In this document: positions 25,406 to 33,717 of the stretch, piece after piece
Numbering within the stretch: position 1 is the first letter of the stretch
Layout of the letters: the number at the start of each line of letters is the position of its first letter
DNA from: Nostoc sp. NMS2
GTDB lineage: Bacteria > Cyanobacteriota > Cyanobacteriia > Cyanobacteriales > Nostocaceae
Direction: 5' to 3'
Assembly: GCF_017115105.1 (NCBI RefSeq)
Contig: NZ_JABXKH010000082.1
Span: 1-43,688 of the forward strand
DNA length: 43,688 nucleotides
Program-made: the position numbers and the translations under genes
Notes under the pieces: model-generated
Seen by the model: only the letters and a program-made list of their open reading frames with translations
What the model was told of the DNA's origin: nothing
The model's database searches: none

Positions 25406-25710
25406 CAATACAGTTCGGTTAAGATCCCCCCGCCTGCGGCGACCCCCTTAAAAAGGGGGTAAAAGAGGGTTAAAAGCCCCCCTTTTTAAGGCTACCGTGT
25501 ACACACAAGTGACTTATTTTGCTCAAAGCGCTCCCAGACCTAACCCCCAGCCCCTTCCCTGCGAGGGAAGGGGAGTAAGATTCAAAGCCCCTCTCCGCGT
25601 CGGAGAGGGGTTTGGGGAGAGGTCTGCTGACTTGTGTATACACGGTAGCTTTTTAAGGGGGGGTTGGGGGGATCTTCAAAAGATTAATAACGTTAACAGA
25701 ACCGTATTGC
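25406..25710. repeat. MITE with CAATACAGTTCGGTTAA ends, carrying a nested insertion
   Basis: The ends CAATACAGTTCGGTTAA and TTAACAGAACCGTATTG match those of the element at 13304-13439. CTGTGAAGT is duplicated outside both ends (25397-25405 and 25711-25719). Removing the nested element and its duplication leaves about 139 bp, close to the 136 bp of the other copy. Its interior is a C-rich/G-rich hairpin (GATCCCCCCGCC...GGGGGGATC). Confidence 0.82.
25491..25648. repeat. Second MITE nested inside the first
   Basis: Left end GCTACCGTGTACACACAAGT (25491-25510) and right end ACTTGTGTATACACGGTAG(C) form an inverted repeat. CTTTTTAAG is duplicated on both sides (25482-25490 and 25649-25657). The interior contains CCCCTTCCCTGCGAGGGAAG and GCCCCTCTCCGCGTCGGAGA hairpins. 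The open frame over it is not considered coding. Confidence 0.82.
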
Positions 25711-25759
25711 CTGTGAAGTCTCATATCAACTCCCGTTTGCAAAAAAAGGTTTCTTAAAA

Positions 25760-25930
25760 ATGACACAAACACAACCAACAATTACACCTAAACTACAAGA
25801 GCCGAAGTTTGGCTTTAACGAATATGCTGAACGCTTGAATGGTCGAGCCGCAATGATTGGCTTCGCTTTGATGCTGGTGATTGAATATGTCACTAATCAA
25901 GGGGTGCTATCATGGCTGGGTCTGAAGTAG
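25760..25930 (+). CDS. High-light-inducible protein (HLIP/SCP, one-helix)
   Basis: The product is a 56-residue single-helix protein beginning MTQTQPTITPKL. It carries the chlorophyll-binding signature ERLNGRAAMIGFALMLVIEY (residues 24-43), which is the E-x-x-N-G-R-x-A-M-x-G-F motif of the light-harvesting superfamily, and ends QGVLSWLGLK. Such proteins sit in thylakoids, bind chlorophyll and carotenoid, dissipate excess energy and help photosystem assembly. AAGG lies about ten bases before the ATG. Only 40 bp separate it from the nested MITEs, so those may carry or modify its promoter. A hairpin terminator follows at 25986. Confidence 0.93.
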   Translation: MTQTQPTITPKLQEPKFGFNEYAERLNGRAAMIGFALMLVIEYVTNQGVLSWLGLK

Positions 25931-26256
25931 TGCCACCAACCAGCACAAGGTGCAAGTTGTAAGCTAGTAGTTAAAAGAGTTTCAACCAGCTGGAACAACC
26001 AGTTGGTTTTGACTTTGGCAATTGATAGCGAAGGGCTTTGCACTAGAATGTAAGCAAGAGAGGAATCAAAATACCTATTTGTGATGGAAATATCATAGAC
26101 TTGCAACTAGTATATGCAAGGCAATTAATAAGTATACTTCCTCCCCTACTAAAGAAAATCATAATTAGTGTCTGCCTTAGATGAGAAAGGCAAATTAAGG
26201 GTGAGGTATTCTTGGTAAATATACACAAAAGCTGAACTGGAACCAACCAAGCTGTG
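25931..26256. other. Intergenic region after the HLIP gene
   Basis: Contains the HLIP terminator and otherwise AT-rich non-coding sequence up to the small membrane protein gene. Minus-strand open frames here have no domain. Confidence 0.55.
25986..26012 (+). terminator. Rho-independent terminator of the HLIP gene
   Basis: The 8-bp stem CCAGCTGG / CCAGTTGG with an AACAA loop is followed by TTTTGACTTT, 55 bp beyond the HLIP stop. Confidence 0.6.
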
Positions 26257-26550
26257 ATGAATGCTGTATTACCTCGTTTTTTGAAGTCAACCTACCGAAA
26301 AGAGCCACTAATCAGTGTATTGGTGACGATGGGCGCTATAGATGCCCTGATTGGCGGATTGAATGATAGCTGGTCGTTGTTCGCTTTTGGTTTGGGAACA
26401 ACAGGCATAGCGCTAGCCTTTAAGTTGTGGCGTTTCCAGCAGCGCCGTCCTCTACCAGAGGAACCTGTGGTGCAACATTATTTGCCCTCTCGTTCTTCTA
26501 GTGCGCCTTTACCAATGTTAAGCGTTTCTAAGAAAAAACCACCTCTTTAA
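26257..26550 (+). CDS. Small membrane protein of unknown function
   Basis: The 97-residue protein starts MNAVLPRFLKSTYRKEPL. It has two hydrophobic segments, about 19-37 (ISVLVTMGAIDALIGGL) and 40-58 (WSLFAFGLGTTGIALAFKL), and then a basic, Pro/Ser-rich tail. A GTG immediately precedes the ATG. I do not recognise a named family, but the reading frame and composition look like a real cyanobacterial inner-membrane protein. A MITE end follows 5 bp after the stop. Confidence 0.65.
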   Translation: MNAVLPRFLKSTYRKEPLISVLVTMGAIDALIGGLNDSWSLFAFGLGTTGIALAFKLWRFQQRRPLPEEPVVQHYLPSRSSSAPLPMLSVSKKKPPL

Positions 26551-26555
26551 GAGTG

Positions 26556-26583
26556 CTGTTAGCGGATAGCTAGGGTTTAGCCC
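26556..26583. repeat. Solo terminal inverted repeat of the 3893-4169 MITE family
   Basis: These 28 bases are identical to the right end of the element at 3893-4169 (starting CTGTTAGCGGATAGC). No partner end lies nearby. Confidence 0.75.
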
Positions 26584-26646
26584 GTTATGAGTTGATAATT
26601 CATAGTTCTAAGTGGTTTGTTTGTATATAAAAAGTGAGGAAAAAGT

Positions 26647-27714
26647 GTGAGTAGTGAGGGAAGAGGTGGGGATAATTTTCTGCGTCCGTATATTATCTTG
26701 TCATTTATGGCAGCCGTCGCCCTTCCAGTGACTATCTGGGAAGGGTTTTACATTCATCAAGCTCATGCTGCAATTGAGTTAACACCAAACTCCCAAACTA
26801 CTAACAGCTTTGCTAATGCCCAACTGCTTTACACACTCACAGGACATAAGGGAACTGTTAAATCTCTCGCTTTCAGTCCAGATAACAGAATTCTTGCGAG
26901 TGGAGGTGCAGAAAATGAGGGGATTATTCGCCTGTGGAATCTAGCAAATGGCAAAAAGTTGGCGGATATTAATAAAGCACACAAAGCAGCCGTAGAGTCT
27001 TTAGTGATTTCACCAGATGGACAAACCCTCGCTAGTTGTAGTGATGACAACACGATTAATCTCTGGAACCTGAAAAATTTTAAATTTAGCCGCTCTTTTG
27101 TCGGACATACCAGTAATGTATTATCTTTAGCGGTGTCTCCTGATAGTAAAGTTCTCATTAGTGGAGCTTTGGATGGGATTCGGATATGGGATTTACTACA
27201 GCAGCGCCCTTTAGGGACTCTAGTACGCTTCGATAATTTGATTTATACTCTAGCCATTAGCCCTGATGGACAGACTTTGGTTAGTGGTGATAGTAAGGGT
27301 GTAATCAAGGTATGGAGCTTGAGTACTGGTAAATTAATCAGTGAATTTGTCGCTCATTCTAATGTTGTTAGCGCTGTCATGTTTACACCAGATGGAGAAA
27401 CATTAGTGAGTGCTAGCCGCGATCGCACAGTCAAACTGTGGAATATTAATACTGGAGAATTAGTCCGCACCCTCACAGGACATAATAACTGGGTAAATGC
27501 GATCGCCATTAATCCCGATGGACAAACCCTTGCTAGTGCCGGCAAAGATGGGATTAAACTGTGGAATTTAACCACAGGTGAGTTAATAAATACACTGAAT
27601 GGACATACAGACTGGGTAAGTGCGATCGCTTTTAGTCCCAATGGTAAAATTCTTGCCAGTGGCGGATTCGATCAACAAATCAAAATTTGGGGAACTCCAC
27701 AAAAACGTAAATAA
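26647..27714 (+). CDS. WD40 repeat protein, seven-bladed propeller with N-terminal membrane anchor
   Basis: The 355-residue protein starts at GTG. Residues about 13-35 (PYIILSFMAAVALPVTIWEGF) form a signal anchor, with HAA at the end of the segment. Seven WD40 units follow, each of about 42 residues and most ending LWNL/VWSL/IWGT (for example LTGHKGTVKSLAFSPD, VAHSNVVSAVMFTPD, LNGHTDWVSAIAFSPN). Seven units make one complete beta-propeller, so the protein appears whole. It is probably a periplasmic or membrane-tethered scaffold. No kinase domain is attached. The binding partner is unknown. Confidence 0.92.
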   Translation: MSSEGRGGDNFLRPYIILSFMAAVALPVTIWEGFYIHQAHAAIELTPNSQTTNSFANAQLLYTLTGHKGTVKSLAFSPDNRILASGGAENEGIIRLWNLANGKKLADINKAHKAAVESLVISPDGQTLASCSDDNTINLWNLKNFKFSRSFVGHTSNVLSLAVSPDSKVLISGALDGIRIWDLLQQRPLGTLVRFDNLIYTLAISPDGQTLVSGDSKGVIKVWSLSTGKLISEFVAHSNVVSAVMFTPDGETLVSASRDRTVKLWNINTGELVRTLTGHNNWVNAIAINPDGQTLASAGKDGIKLWNLTTGELINTLNGHTDWVSAIAFSPNGKILASGGFDQQIKIWGTPQKRK

Positions 27715-28368
27715 ATTCTTCAATTTCTCTTCTTCCTTCGCGTACTTCGCGTCTTTGCGGTTCGTTCCTTTATCCTTCAAACTTCGGTTGACAGACTGCT
27801 AGCCTAATAACGACTTTTATACAAAAGAGCGATTAGCACAAGGTATTGCAAGCATTTACCGTGTTCGCTAAACTTTTGTCTTGCCTTTTTAGAGTTTTTA
27901 TAGTAAAAAATCAAGCAAAGCTCAGATTAGATTTTGCCAGAACTACCCAAAATCAGTCATTGTAGCAACTAAGAGCGATGTCTACGACGGGCTATTCGGT
28001 ATCGCCAATTGTTGAATAACTATGAATACTTGATGAAAATACAGCCGAGCTAATATCTTATCCAGCAAATTACTGTAAGTATAAACATAGGTAACTTCAA
28101 ATCATCTATGCAGCTACTTGCCCTCTATAATCGGAACAATTTCTGAACTTAGACAATCTTAGAACTGGTCATCGTCAGTAAATGCACTCAGGTAAAAATT
28201 ACTATCTTGGCTGAAGCAAAGGTTTGTAGCGTTTAAGCGCTATTTGAAACGTAAGATAACTTGCTACTTAAATGATGTTTAATTTTCCCGAACTGCTTTT
28301 GATCCCCATTTCGATAGAATGACTAGGCAGAACCCTAAAACTAAAAACCGCTTTTGACTGCGACGCAC
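27715..28368. other. Intergenic region, no gene seen
   Basis: Begins with a short CTTCCTTCGCGTACTTCGCG repeat (27730-27770), a common Nostoc intergenic phrase. The rest is AT-rich non-coding DNA leading to the permease start. I looked for a Zur-type palindrome before the permease and did not see a clear one. Confidence 0.55.
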
Positions 28369-29424
28369 ATGAATCAACTGAACAATGGTTTTACGATATT
28401 TCTAAGTCTGCTAGTCGAGGCGATGCCTTTTTTGCTTCTTGGGGTTTTATTCTCCAGTTTGCTGCTATTTTTTGTTGATGAGCGCAAATTAGTAGAAAAA
28501 ATGCCCAAAAATCCGCTACTAGGTGCTTTAGTTGGTAGCATGATCGGCTTTTTATTTCCGGTGTGTGAGTGCGGGAATGTACCGGTAGCGCGGCGGTTCC
28601 TGATTCAGGGAGTACCCACACCAGTTGCCATTGGTTTTTTGCTAGCAGCGCCAACAATTAACCCAATTGTAATTTGGTCAACTTGGACAGCATTTCGAGA
28701 TCAGCCAGAAATAGTGGTCTTACGAGTCGTATTTTCTCTAGCAATTGCCACAATTATTGGTTTTGCTTTCAGTTTTCAAAAGGACTTAAATCCGATAATC
28801 CAACCTGCGATCGCTCGGTATATGAAGTTTAATCCACCCGCGCAGCCTGAAACCAAACGCCGTGGTAAACGTTACCAAGTAGAACAGCAAGAAGCGATAC
28901 CAAATATCTTGCAATCCGGGACTTATATCTTAGGAGGAAAAGCAGGTGTACCTCTGCGGATAGATGCTAATTTTGTACAGGCGACTACCCCAATTTCTAA
29001 TACCAATAAACCCCTTGCAGATAAACTGCGCCTAGTGGTAGATAATAGCGTCCAAGAATTCAGGGAATTGGGCGGAGTGATGATTTTAGGAAGTGCGATC
29101 GCTGCTGCGATTCAAGTATTAGCTCCCCGTGAATTAATTCTCAGTTTGGGTGCTGGGCCTATTAGCTCGATTGTGGTCATGCTGATATTAGCAGTAGTGG
29201 TGTCAATTTGTTCTACAGTCGATTCTTTCTTTGCCCTATCTTTTGCCTCCACCTTTAGTAGTGGCTCATTGTTGGCATTTCTGGTATTTGGCCCAATGAT
29301 TGACATCAAAAGCGTTGGTTTGATGTTATCTATTTTTAAACCAAAAACTGTCTTTTACTTATTTGCCTTAGCAGCACAATTAACATTTGTGTTAACTCTT
29401 TTCCTCAACTTGCACGTTTTTTAA
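28369..29424 (+). CDS. Permease of the ArsP/DUF318 (YraQ/YcgR) family
   Basis: The 351-residue polytopic membrane protein has about eight hydrophobic segments in two halves separated by a basic cytosolic loop (KRRGKRYQVEQQ). The half-repeats carry the family motifs FPVCECGNVPVARRFLIQG and VVSICSTVDSFFALSFA. The ATG at 28369 is preferred over a TTG five codons upstream. In Bacillus the relative YcgR pairs with YcgQ (TIGR03943), and the pair is under zinc control. The same pairing occurs here 113 bp downstream, so the two probably form a transport complex. The substrate is not known from sequence. Confidence 0.9.
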   Translation: MNQLNNGFTIFLSLLVEAMPFLLLGVLFSSLLLFFVDERKLVEKMPKNPLLGALVGSMIGFLFPVCECGNVPVARRFLIQGVPTPVAIGFLLAAPTINPIVIWSTWTAFRDQPEIVVLRVVFSLAIATIIGFAFSFQKDLNPIIQPAIARYMKFNPPAQPETKRRGKRYQVEQQEAIPNILQSGTYILGGKAGVPLRIDANFVQATTPISNTNKPLADKLRLVVDNSVQEFRELGGVMILGSAIAAAIQVLAPRELILSLGAGPISSIVVMLILAVVVSICSTVDSFFALSFASTFSSGSLLAFLVFGPMIDIKSVGLMLSIFKPKTVFYLFALAAQLTFVLTLFLNLHVF

Positions 29425-29473
29425 AAAAATCTTTGTCATTCGTCCTTCGTCATTCGTTCTTTGTCCTTTGCTA

Positions 29474-29543
29474 ATGACCAATGACCAATGACCAATCACA
29501 AATGACCAATGACAAATGACCAATGACAAGTGACCAATGACTA
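29474..29543. repeat. Heptameric STRR array (ATGACCA), ten units
   Basis: Ten consecutive 7-bp units (ATGACCA, ATGACAA, ATCACAA, GTGACCA, ATGACTA) run from 29474 to 29543. The start codon of the next gene is the ATG of the tenth unit (29537). Confidence 0.85.
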
Positions 29544-30295
29544 AATCTAAAATCCCAAATCTGTTACTTTCTTGGCTGGATGCCCTAGCAATTACATCTT
29601 GGGGCATTTTGATGTTGAGATATTGGCTAACTAACAAGCTGAATCTGTTGATTCACCCCAATTACATTTGGTTCGTGGTTGTGACTGGTATCAGCTTGAT
29701 TGTTATTGGTTTCTTCAAGATGCAGGAACTTTGGCAGCGCCGTCGCCGTGATGTTACGTCAAACCAGCATATTAGTTTATTTCCCCCTGGTTGGGGTAGT
29801 TTTTTATTGTTGATTACAGCGATTCTAGGTTTTATTATTACACCGCAAGTTTTTGCTAGTGACAAAGCCCTCCAAAGGGGTGTAACGGCTGATTTATTAG
29901 GAGCTACACGCGTCAAACCTCAAGCTTTTCGGGCTACTGTTCGTCCAGAGGAGCGATCGCTTGTAGACTGGGTACGCACTGTCAATGTCTATCCAGAACC
30001 CGATACATATACAGGTCAAAAAGTCAAAGTTCAGGGATTTGTCATCCACCCGCCAGATATAGGAAAAGAATATTTATTCTTAGCCCGATTTGTCTTAACC
30101 TGCTGTGCAGCAGATGCTTACCCTGTGGGATTACCTGTCAAAATCCCAACCAATCAAGAACCTTATTCCCCTGACACTTGGCTGGAAGTAGAAGGACAAA
30201 TGATGACAGAAAATTTGGCAGGTAAACGCCAACTTACCATTGCCGCTACTTTTCTCAAAAAGATTCCTCAACCCCAGAATCCTTATAGTTATTAG
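29537..30295 (+). CDS. TIGR03943 family membrane protein (YcgQ-like permease partner)
   Basis: The 252-residue protein has four hydrophobic segments in the N-terminal half (about 10-28, 38-60, 84-102 and nearby). An extracytoplasmic domain follows with the family hallmark ARFVLTCCAADAYPVGLPV and VEGQMMTENLAGKRQLTI. It follows the permease gene on the same strand, as YcgQ follows YcgR in Bacillus; the two are thought to act together. The start codon lies inside a heptamer repeat. The C-terminus FLKKIPQPQNPYSY ends with a TAG that is also the first three bases of the MITE at 30293. Confidence 0.9.
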   Translation: MTKSKIPNLLLSWLDALAITSWGILMLRYWLTNKLNLLIHPNYIWFVVVTGISLIVIGFFKMQELWQRRRRDVTSNQHISLFPPGWGSFLLLITAILGFIITPQVFASDKALQRGVTADLLGATRVKPQAFRATVRPEERSLVDWVRTVNVYPEPDTYTGQKVKVQGFVIHPPDIGKEYLFLARFVLTCCAADAYPVGLPVKIPTNQEPYSPDTWLEVEGQMMTENLAGKRQLTIAATFLKKIPQPQNPYSY

Positions 30296-30528
30296 CGCTC
30301 TTTTATTACTCCGAAAAAATAAAATATTCGTAGGTTGGGGAGCCACTGCGTTGTCCGGGTTTCCCGGCTTGAAGCAAGTGGCGTTTGAACTTTAGTGAAA
30401 CCCCAACAAAATCAGAGATTGTTGGTGTTGGGTTTCGTTCCTCAACCCAACCTACGCCTAAGTTCATCAAAGTCCTTAAAAATAAGGGTGGATGATTTTT
30501 ATCCCACGAGAGTCATAAAAGAGCGTTA
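30293..30528. repeat. MITE copy (236 bp) with an internal small palindrome
   Basis: An inverted copy of the element at 6555-6747, beginning TAGCGCTCTTTTATTACTC and ending GAGTCATAAAAGAGCGTTA. GTTAT lies on both sides (30288-30292, 30529-30533). It has 45 extra bases (about 30340-30388) compared with the first copy: a GCCACTGCG...AAGCAAGTGGCG palindrome with a GGGTTTCCC core, which is a known style of Nostoc small repeat. Confidence 0.82.
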
Positions 30529-30553
30529 GTTATTTATTGATGACAAATGACAA

Positions 30554-32053
30554 ATGACAAAATCTAAAGCATTTATCCAACCACTGGATCGGATAGCGAT
30601 CGCACTGATGCTACTGCTAAGTTTGCTGATTGGGTTAATCATATTGCAAGGTGATGTGGTAACTGCTCGTGTGCGGGACTTTACCTGGCAAAATCAACAG
30701 ATTGGGGCGGAAGATAACTCCTTCACCCTCACCTTCAGCCGCCCAATGGAAACAAAAAGTGTAGAGGATAACTTAAAAATCGAGCCACCCCTAGTAGGTA
30801 AATTCAGTTGGGCAGGGCGGCGAATGGTTTATACGCTGTTAACACCAGCACCTTATGGCACGAATTATAAATTGCAGTTACAGGGAGCCAAAGATAAGTT
30901 TGCACAGCAAGAGGGCAAAAATCGGTTGATCCAGCCTTTTACAAGTAGCTTCCGCACACGCGATCGCGTCATTCTTTACATAGGAACCAATCAAGAAGAA
31001 CAGGGGCGATTAGTTCTATACAACTTAACCCAAGAGCAAAAAAGGGTACTTACCCCCAAAGACTTGATAGCAATGGACTTCGAGTCATTTCCAGATGGAG
31101 AGAAAATTTTATTTTCGGCTCGCGCCACCAAAAATGAAGACTTACTTTCTGCTCAACTGTACACAGTGACAACAGGTGTTTCTAGTAAATCTGGACAAGA
31201 AGCACAACCAGGAGGCAAAGTTGACCTAGTTTTAGATAGTAAAGATTATCAAAACCTGAAATTTGATTTATCACCTGATGGGCAAACTATTGTCATCCAG
31301 CGCGGAAACAAAACAAATCCCGGCGACTTTGGACTGTGGTTCATGCCAGCAACCAGCGACGGTTCAGCAGAAAAACCCACCCCTAAACGTCTGAAAAGCC
31401 AACCAGGGGGAGACTTTATGGTTACGCCAGATAGTAAAGCCGTAGCAGTTGCCCAAGGACAGGGAGCAGCAATCTTACCACTGCAAGGTGATGCCAGTAA
31501 ACCTTTAGATTTTCTGCCGCAGTTTGGTTTGGTACAGGCTTTCTCTAAAGATGGCTCTCAAGCAGCGATGGTAAAGTTTAATACAGATTACACGCGAGAT
31601 TTGTTTTTAGTGACAAACCAAGGTGTACAGAAACAACTATTAAAAACTACAGGCTCAATTCTCAGTTGCCAATTTGACATCGCCTCACCCACCCTCTACT
31701 GCCTGCTGACACAGCTAGTATCTAAGGAACAATACATAGAACAGCCTTATGTGGTGGCAATTGATCTGAAAACCGGGCAACAGAAACCCCTGCTAGTACT
31801 GCCTCCCGCTCAACGGAATGTGCAAATGAGTTTATCTTCTGACGGTTTAGGCTTGTTATTTGACCAAGTAGTCCCGCAGACAAACCCCCCAGCGTCATTA
31901 CCCACAAACACTTTAAAAACTGATGATGGAGATGTTATTGCTACCAGTAGCCTGTGGTTAATGCCTCTGTTGCCCATCGCTGATGCTGCGACTGTTGAAA
32001 TTAGACCAGAACAACTCCCCTTAGCTGGATTTCGTCCCCGATGGCTACCTTGA
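30554..32053 (+). CDS. Membrane-anchored protein with Ig-like domain and TolB-like propeller
   Basis: The 499-residue protein has an N-terminal anchor (about 14-34: IAIALMLLLSLLIGLIIL). A bacterial Ig-like (SbsA/Big_5) domain follows at about 50-135 (NSFTLTFSRPMETKSVEDNLKIEP, KFSWAGRRMVYTLLTPAPYGTNYKLQL). Next comes a long region of propeller-like repeats (MDFESFPDGEKILFSARA, LKFDLSPDGQTIVIQRG, MSLSSDGLGLLFDQV) resembling the TolB/PD40 type. The start ATG is the last of three heptamer units (ATGACAA). It probably faces the periplasm. Function is unknown. It shares orientation with the permease pair upstream but a MITE separates them. Confidence 0.82.
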   Translation: MTKSKAFIQPLDRIAIALMLLLSLLIGLIILQGDVVTARVRDFTWQNQQIGAEDNSFTLTFSRPMETKSVEDNLKIEPPLVGKFSWAGRRMVYTLLTPAPYGTNYKLQLQGAKDKFAQQEGKNRLIQPFTSSFRTRDRVILYIGTNQEEQGRLVLYNLTQEQKRVLTPKDLIAMDFESFPDGEKILFSARATKNEDLLSAQLYTVTTGVSSKSGQEAQPGGKVDLVLDSKDYQNLKFDLSPDGQTIVIQRGNKTNPGDFGLWFMPATSDGSAEKPTPKRLKSQPGGDFMVTPDSKAVAVAQGQGAAILPLQGDASKPLDFLPQFGLVQAFSKDGSQAAMVKFNTDYTRDLFLVTNQGVQKQLLKTTGSILSCQFDIASPTLYCLLTQLVSKEQYIEQPYVVAIDLKTGQQKPLLVLPPAQRNVQMSLSSDGLGLLFDQVVPQTNPPASLPTNTLKTDDGDVIATSSLWLMPLLPIADAATVEIRPEQLPLAGFRPRWLP

Positions 32054-32112
32054 AATAGAGGCAAGGGAGCAGGGAGCAAGGGGGATAAAACAGAGTGGTT
32101 AAGAATTTTTCA

Positions 32113-33165
32113 TTATTTTAGTGACGACGAGGATTTCGCAACTTTGGAAATAGCATCAACCGCAAAATTGAGATCAGCCCGCGAAACATCCAAATGAGTG
32201 ACTGCCCGAATAGAATGACCAACGGCTCCCATTTTCACACCACCCTGTTGTAACAGAGTGAGAAACATGGCGTTGTCGAGTCCTAGTCTTGAAACATCAA
32301 AGAAAACAATGTTTGTCTCAGGTTTTGGATCTCGAACTGTAATTCCTTCGATTTCACTCAGTCGTTGAGCCAGATAAGCTGCGTTGTCGTGGTCTTCTTG
32401 TAGACGTTCAACATGATGGTCAAGTGCATAGAGACAACCTGCTGCGACAATGCCAGCTTGACGCATTGCGCCACCAAAAATGTGTTTATATCGACGTGCT
32501 TCCGAGATGAATTCCCGTGTACCCGCAAGAACAGCACCAATTGGTGCGCCCAGTCCTTTAGTAAAGTCAATCCACACAGAATCAACACAGGCAGCAAAAT
32601 CTTTGGCTGTAGTTTGAGATGCAACAACTGCATTTAAAAGTCGTGCCCCGTCCATGTGGGTAGCTAAACCTTTTTGACGGGAGAACTCGCAAACCTCACG
32701 TAGTTCATTGAGCCGCCAAACCGAACCCCCTCCAAAATTGTGCGTTTGCTCAACACACAATAAGCGGGGAATTGCAGAGTAAAGGTAAGGAGCAGTTGCG
32801 ACTCTTTCAAGTGATTGAGCCAGAGCATCGACTGTAAAAATTCCTCGATCGCTAGCGATCGGTTCCATGAGTACACCAGAAGTCATCGCTGCACCCCCCG
32901 ATTCAGCTCGAATAATGTGTGCCATCTGTTCTACTAGCACCACATCAGCAGGGCGAGTATGGGTCTTGATTGACACAAAGTTGCAAATGGTTCCACAGGC
33001 AAAGAAAAGAGCGGCTTCTTTGCCTAGTAAATCTGCAACCCTTTCTAGTAATTGGTTAACAGTCGGATCTTCTCCTTTTTGTTCATCTCCAACTTCAGCA
33101 GTGGCGATCGCCTGTCGCATGGCCTGTGTCGGCTTTGTTTCAGTATCGCTTGTCAGCAGAATCAT
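32113..33165 (-). CDS. Low-specificity threonine aldolase (PLP-dependent, beta-eliminating lyase family)
   Basis: This PLP fold-type I enzyme cleaves L-threonine or allo-threonine to glycine and acetaldehyde. The N-terminus MILLTSDTETKPTQAM matches the family start. Also visible are GDEQKGEDPTVNQLLERVADLLGKE, the ACGTICN cofactor-phosphate loop, the stacking His in QMAHIIRAESGG, DGARLLNA, and the Schiff-base Lys203 in IDFTKGLGAP. AGGAG five bases before the ATG at 33165 decides the start over a GTG two codons upstream. The 350-residue length is normal. It is monocistronic. Confidence 0.93.
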   Translation of the reverse strand: MILLTSDTETKPTQAMRQAIATAEVGDEQKGEDPTVNQLLERVADLLGKEAALFFACGTICNFVSIKTHTRPADVVLVEQMAHIIRAESGGAAMTSGVLMEPIASDRGIFTVDALAQSLERVATAPYLYSAIPRLLCVEQTHNFGGGSVWRLNELREVCEFSRQKGLATHMDGARLLNAVVASQTTAKDFAACVDSVWIDFTKGLGAPIGAVLAGTREFISEARRYKHIFGGAMRQAGIVAAGCLYALDHHVERLQEDHDNAAYLAQRLSEIEGITVRDPKPETNIVFFDVSRLGLDNAMFLTLLQQGGVKMGAVGHSIRAVTHLDVSRADLNFAVDAISKVAKSSSSLK

Positions 33166-33714
33166 CAGCACTCCTAAAGCAGGTATATAGTGGTTTACAG
33201 TTGCACAAATCAGAGATGCTCATTTAGTCTAGTTGGCTTCATCAGAAAAGTTGTGTTCTACTGATGTCAAAAGAGGCAGGGGAGCAGGGGGCAGGGGGCT
33301 ATTCTTGAGAGACTGAGACGGAGCTTGGACTCGCGGCTTGCGTCAAATCGCCCTTCCAGGGCGGGGCTTCGTACCCATGCTCCCCCTTCATTCCGCGCAG
33401 AGTGTTGGGCTTGCTCCCCCGGCTAAGAGCTCCCTTCCCCTCTGCTTCTTCGGTGAAAACCGCTATCAATAACACAAGATTGCCTTTACAATACTCGAAT
33501 GAAAAGGCAATCCTGATGAGCGTGGTTATTTTGTAGCACTTACGCAAACAATAGCCGAAAAGAAAGATTTTATGCTAGGGGCAATTTAGGAACTGACAAA
33601 TAAAAAAATACTCAACTACTTCTTGTGGGGTGGGCAATTTATTTGTTGGAAGTCTTTTATGTAGACGCAAAGCGGTGAGCGAGTCCATTGCCCCTACCCC
33701 GTTTTGCGTAAATC
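33166..33714. other. Intergenic region with repeats between aldolase and bicupin
   Basis: Contains G-rich (GGCAGGGGAGCAGGGGG) and C-rich low-complexity repeats of the Nostoc intergenic type (33270-33440). It also contains the repeat element at 33534-33717. No coding frame with recognisable content. Confidence 0.55.
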
Positions 33715-33717
33715 CTA
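33534..33717. repeat. Repeat element with GCACTTACGCAAA / TTTGCGTAAATCCTA ends
   Basis: About 180 bp with inverted ends related to the AGGACTTACGCA family. The interior has GGGGCAATTTAGGAAC and CATTGCCCCTACCCCG arms. Its right end meets the stop codon of the minus-strand bicupin gene. Confidence 0.55.

Noticed and set aside
25497..25757. 86-residue frame over the nested MITE
   Set aside because: Composition comes from the repeat hairpins (RPNPQPLPCEGRG, typical of translated intergenic repeats).
26829..27158. Antisense frames within the WD40 gene (also 27354-27641)
   Set aside because: They mirror the periodicity of the WD40 repeats and are shadows of the plus-strand gene.
28250..28368. Search for a zinc-repressor (Zur) box before the permease
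   Set aside because: No clear TGATAAT-type palindrome was found.
33299..33547. 82-residue minus-strand frame before the bicupin
   Set aside because: It reads through low-complexity G-rich repeats and lacks any conserved motif.
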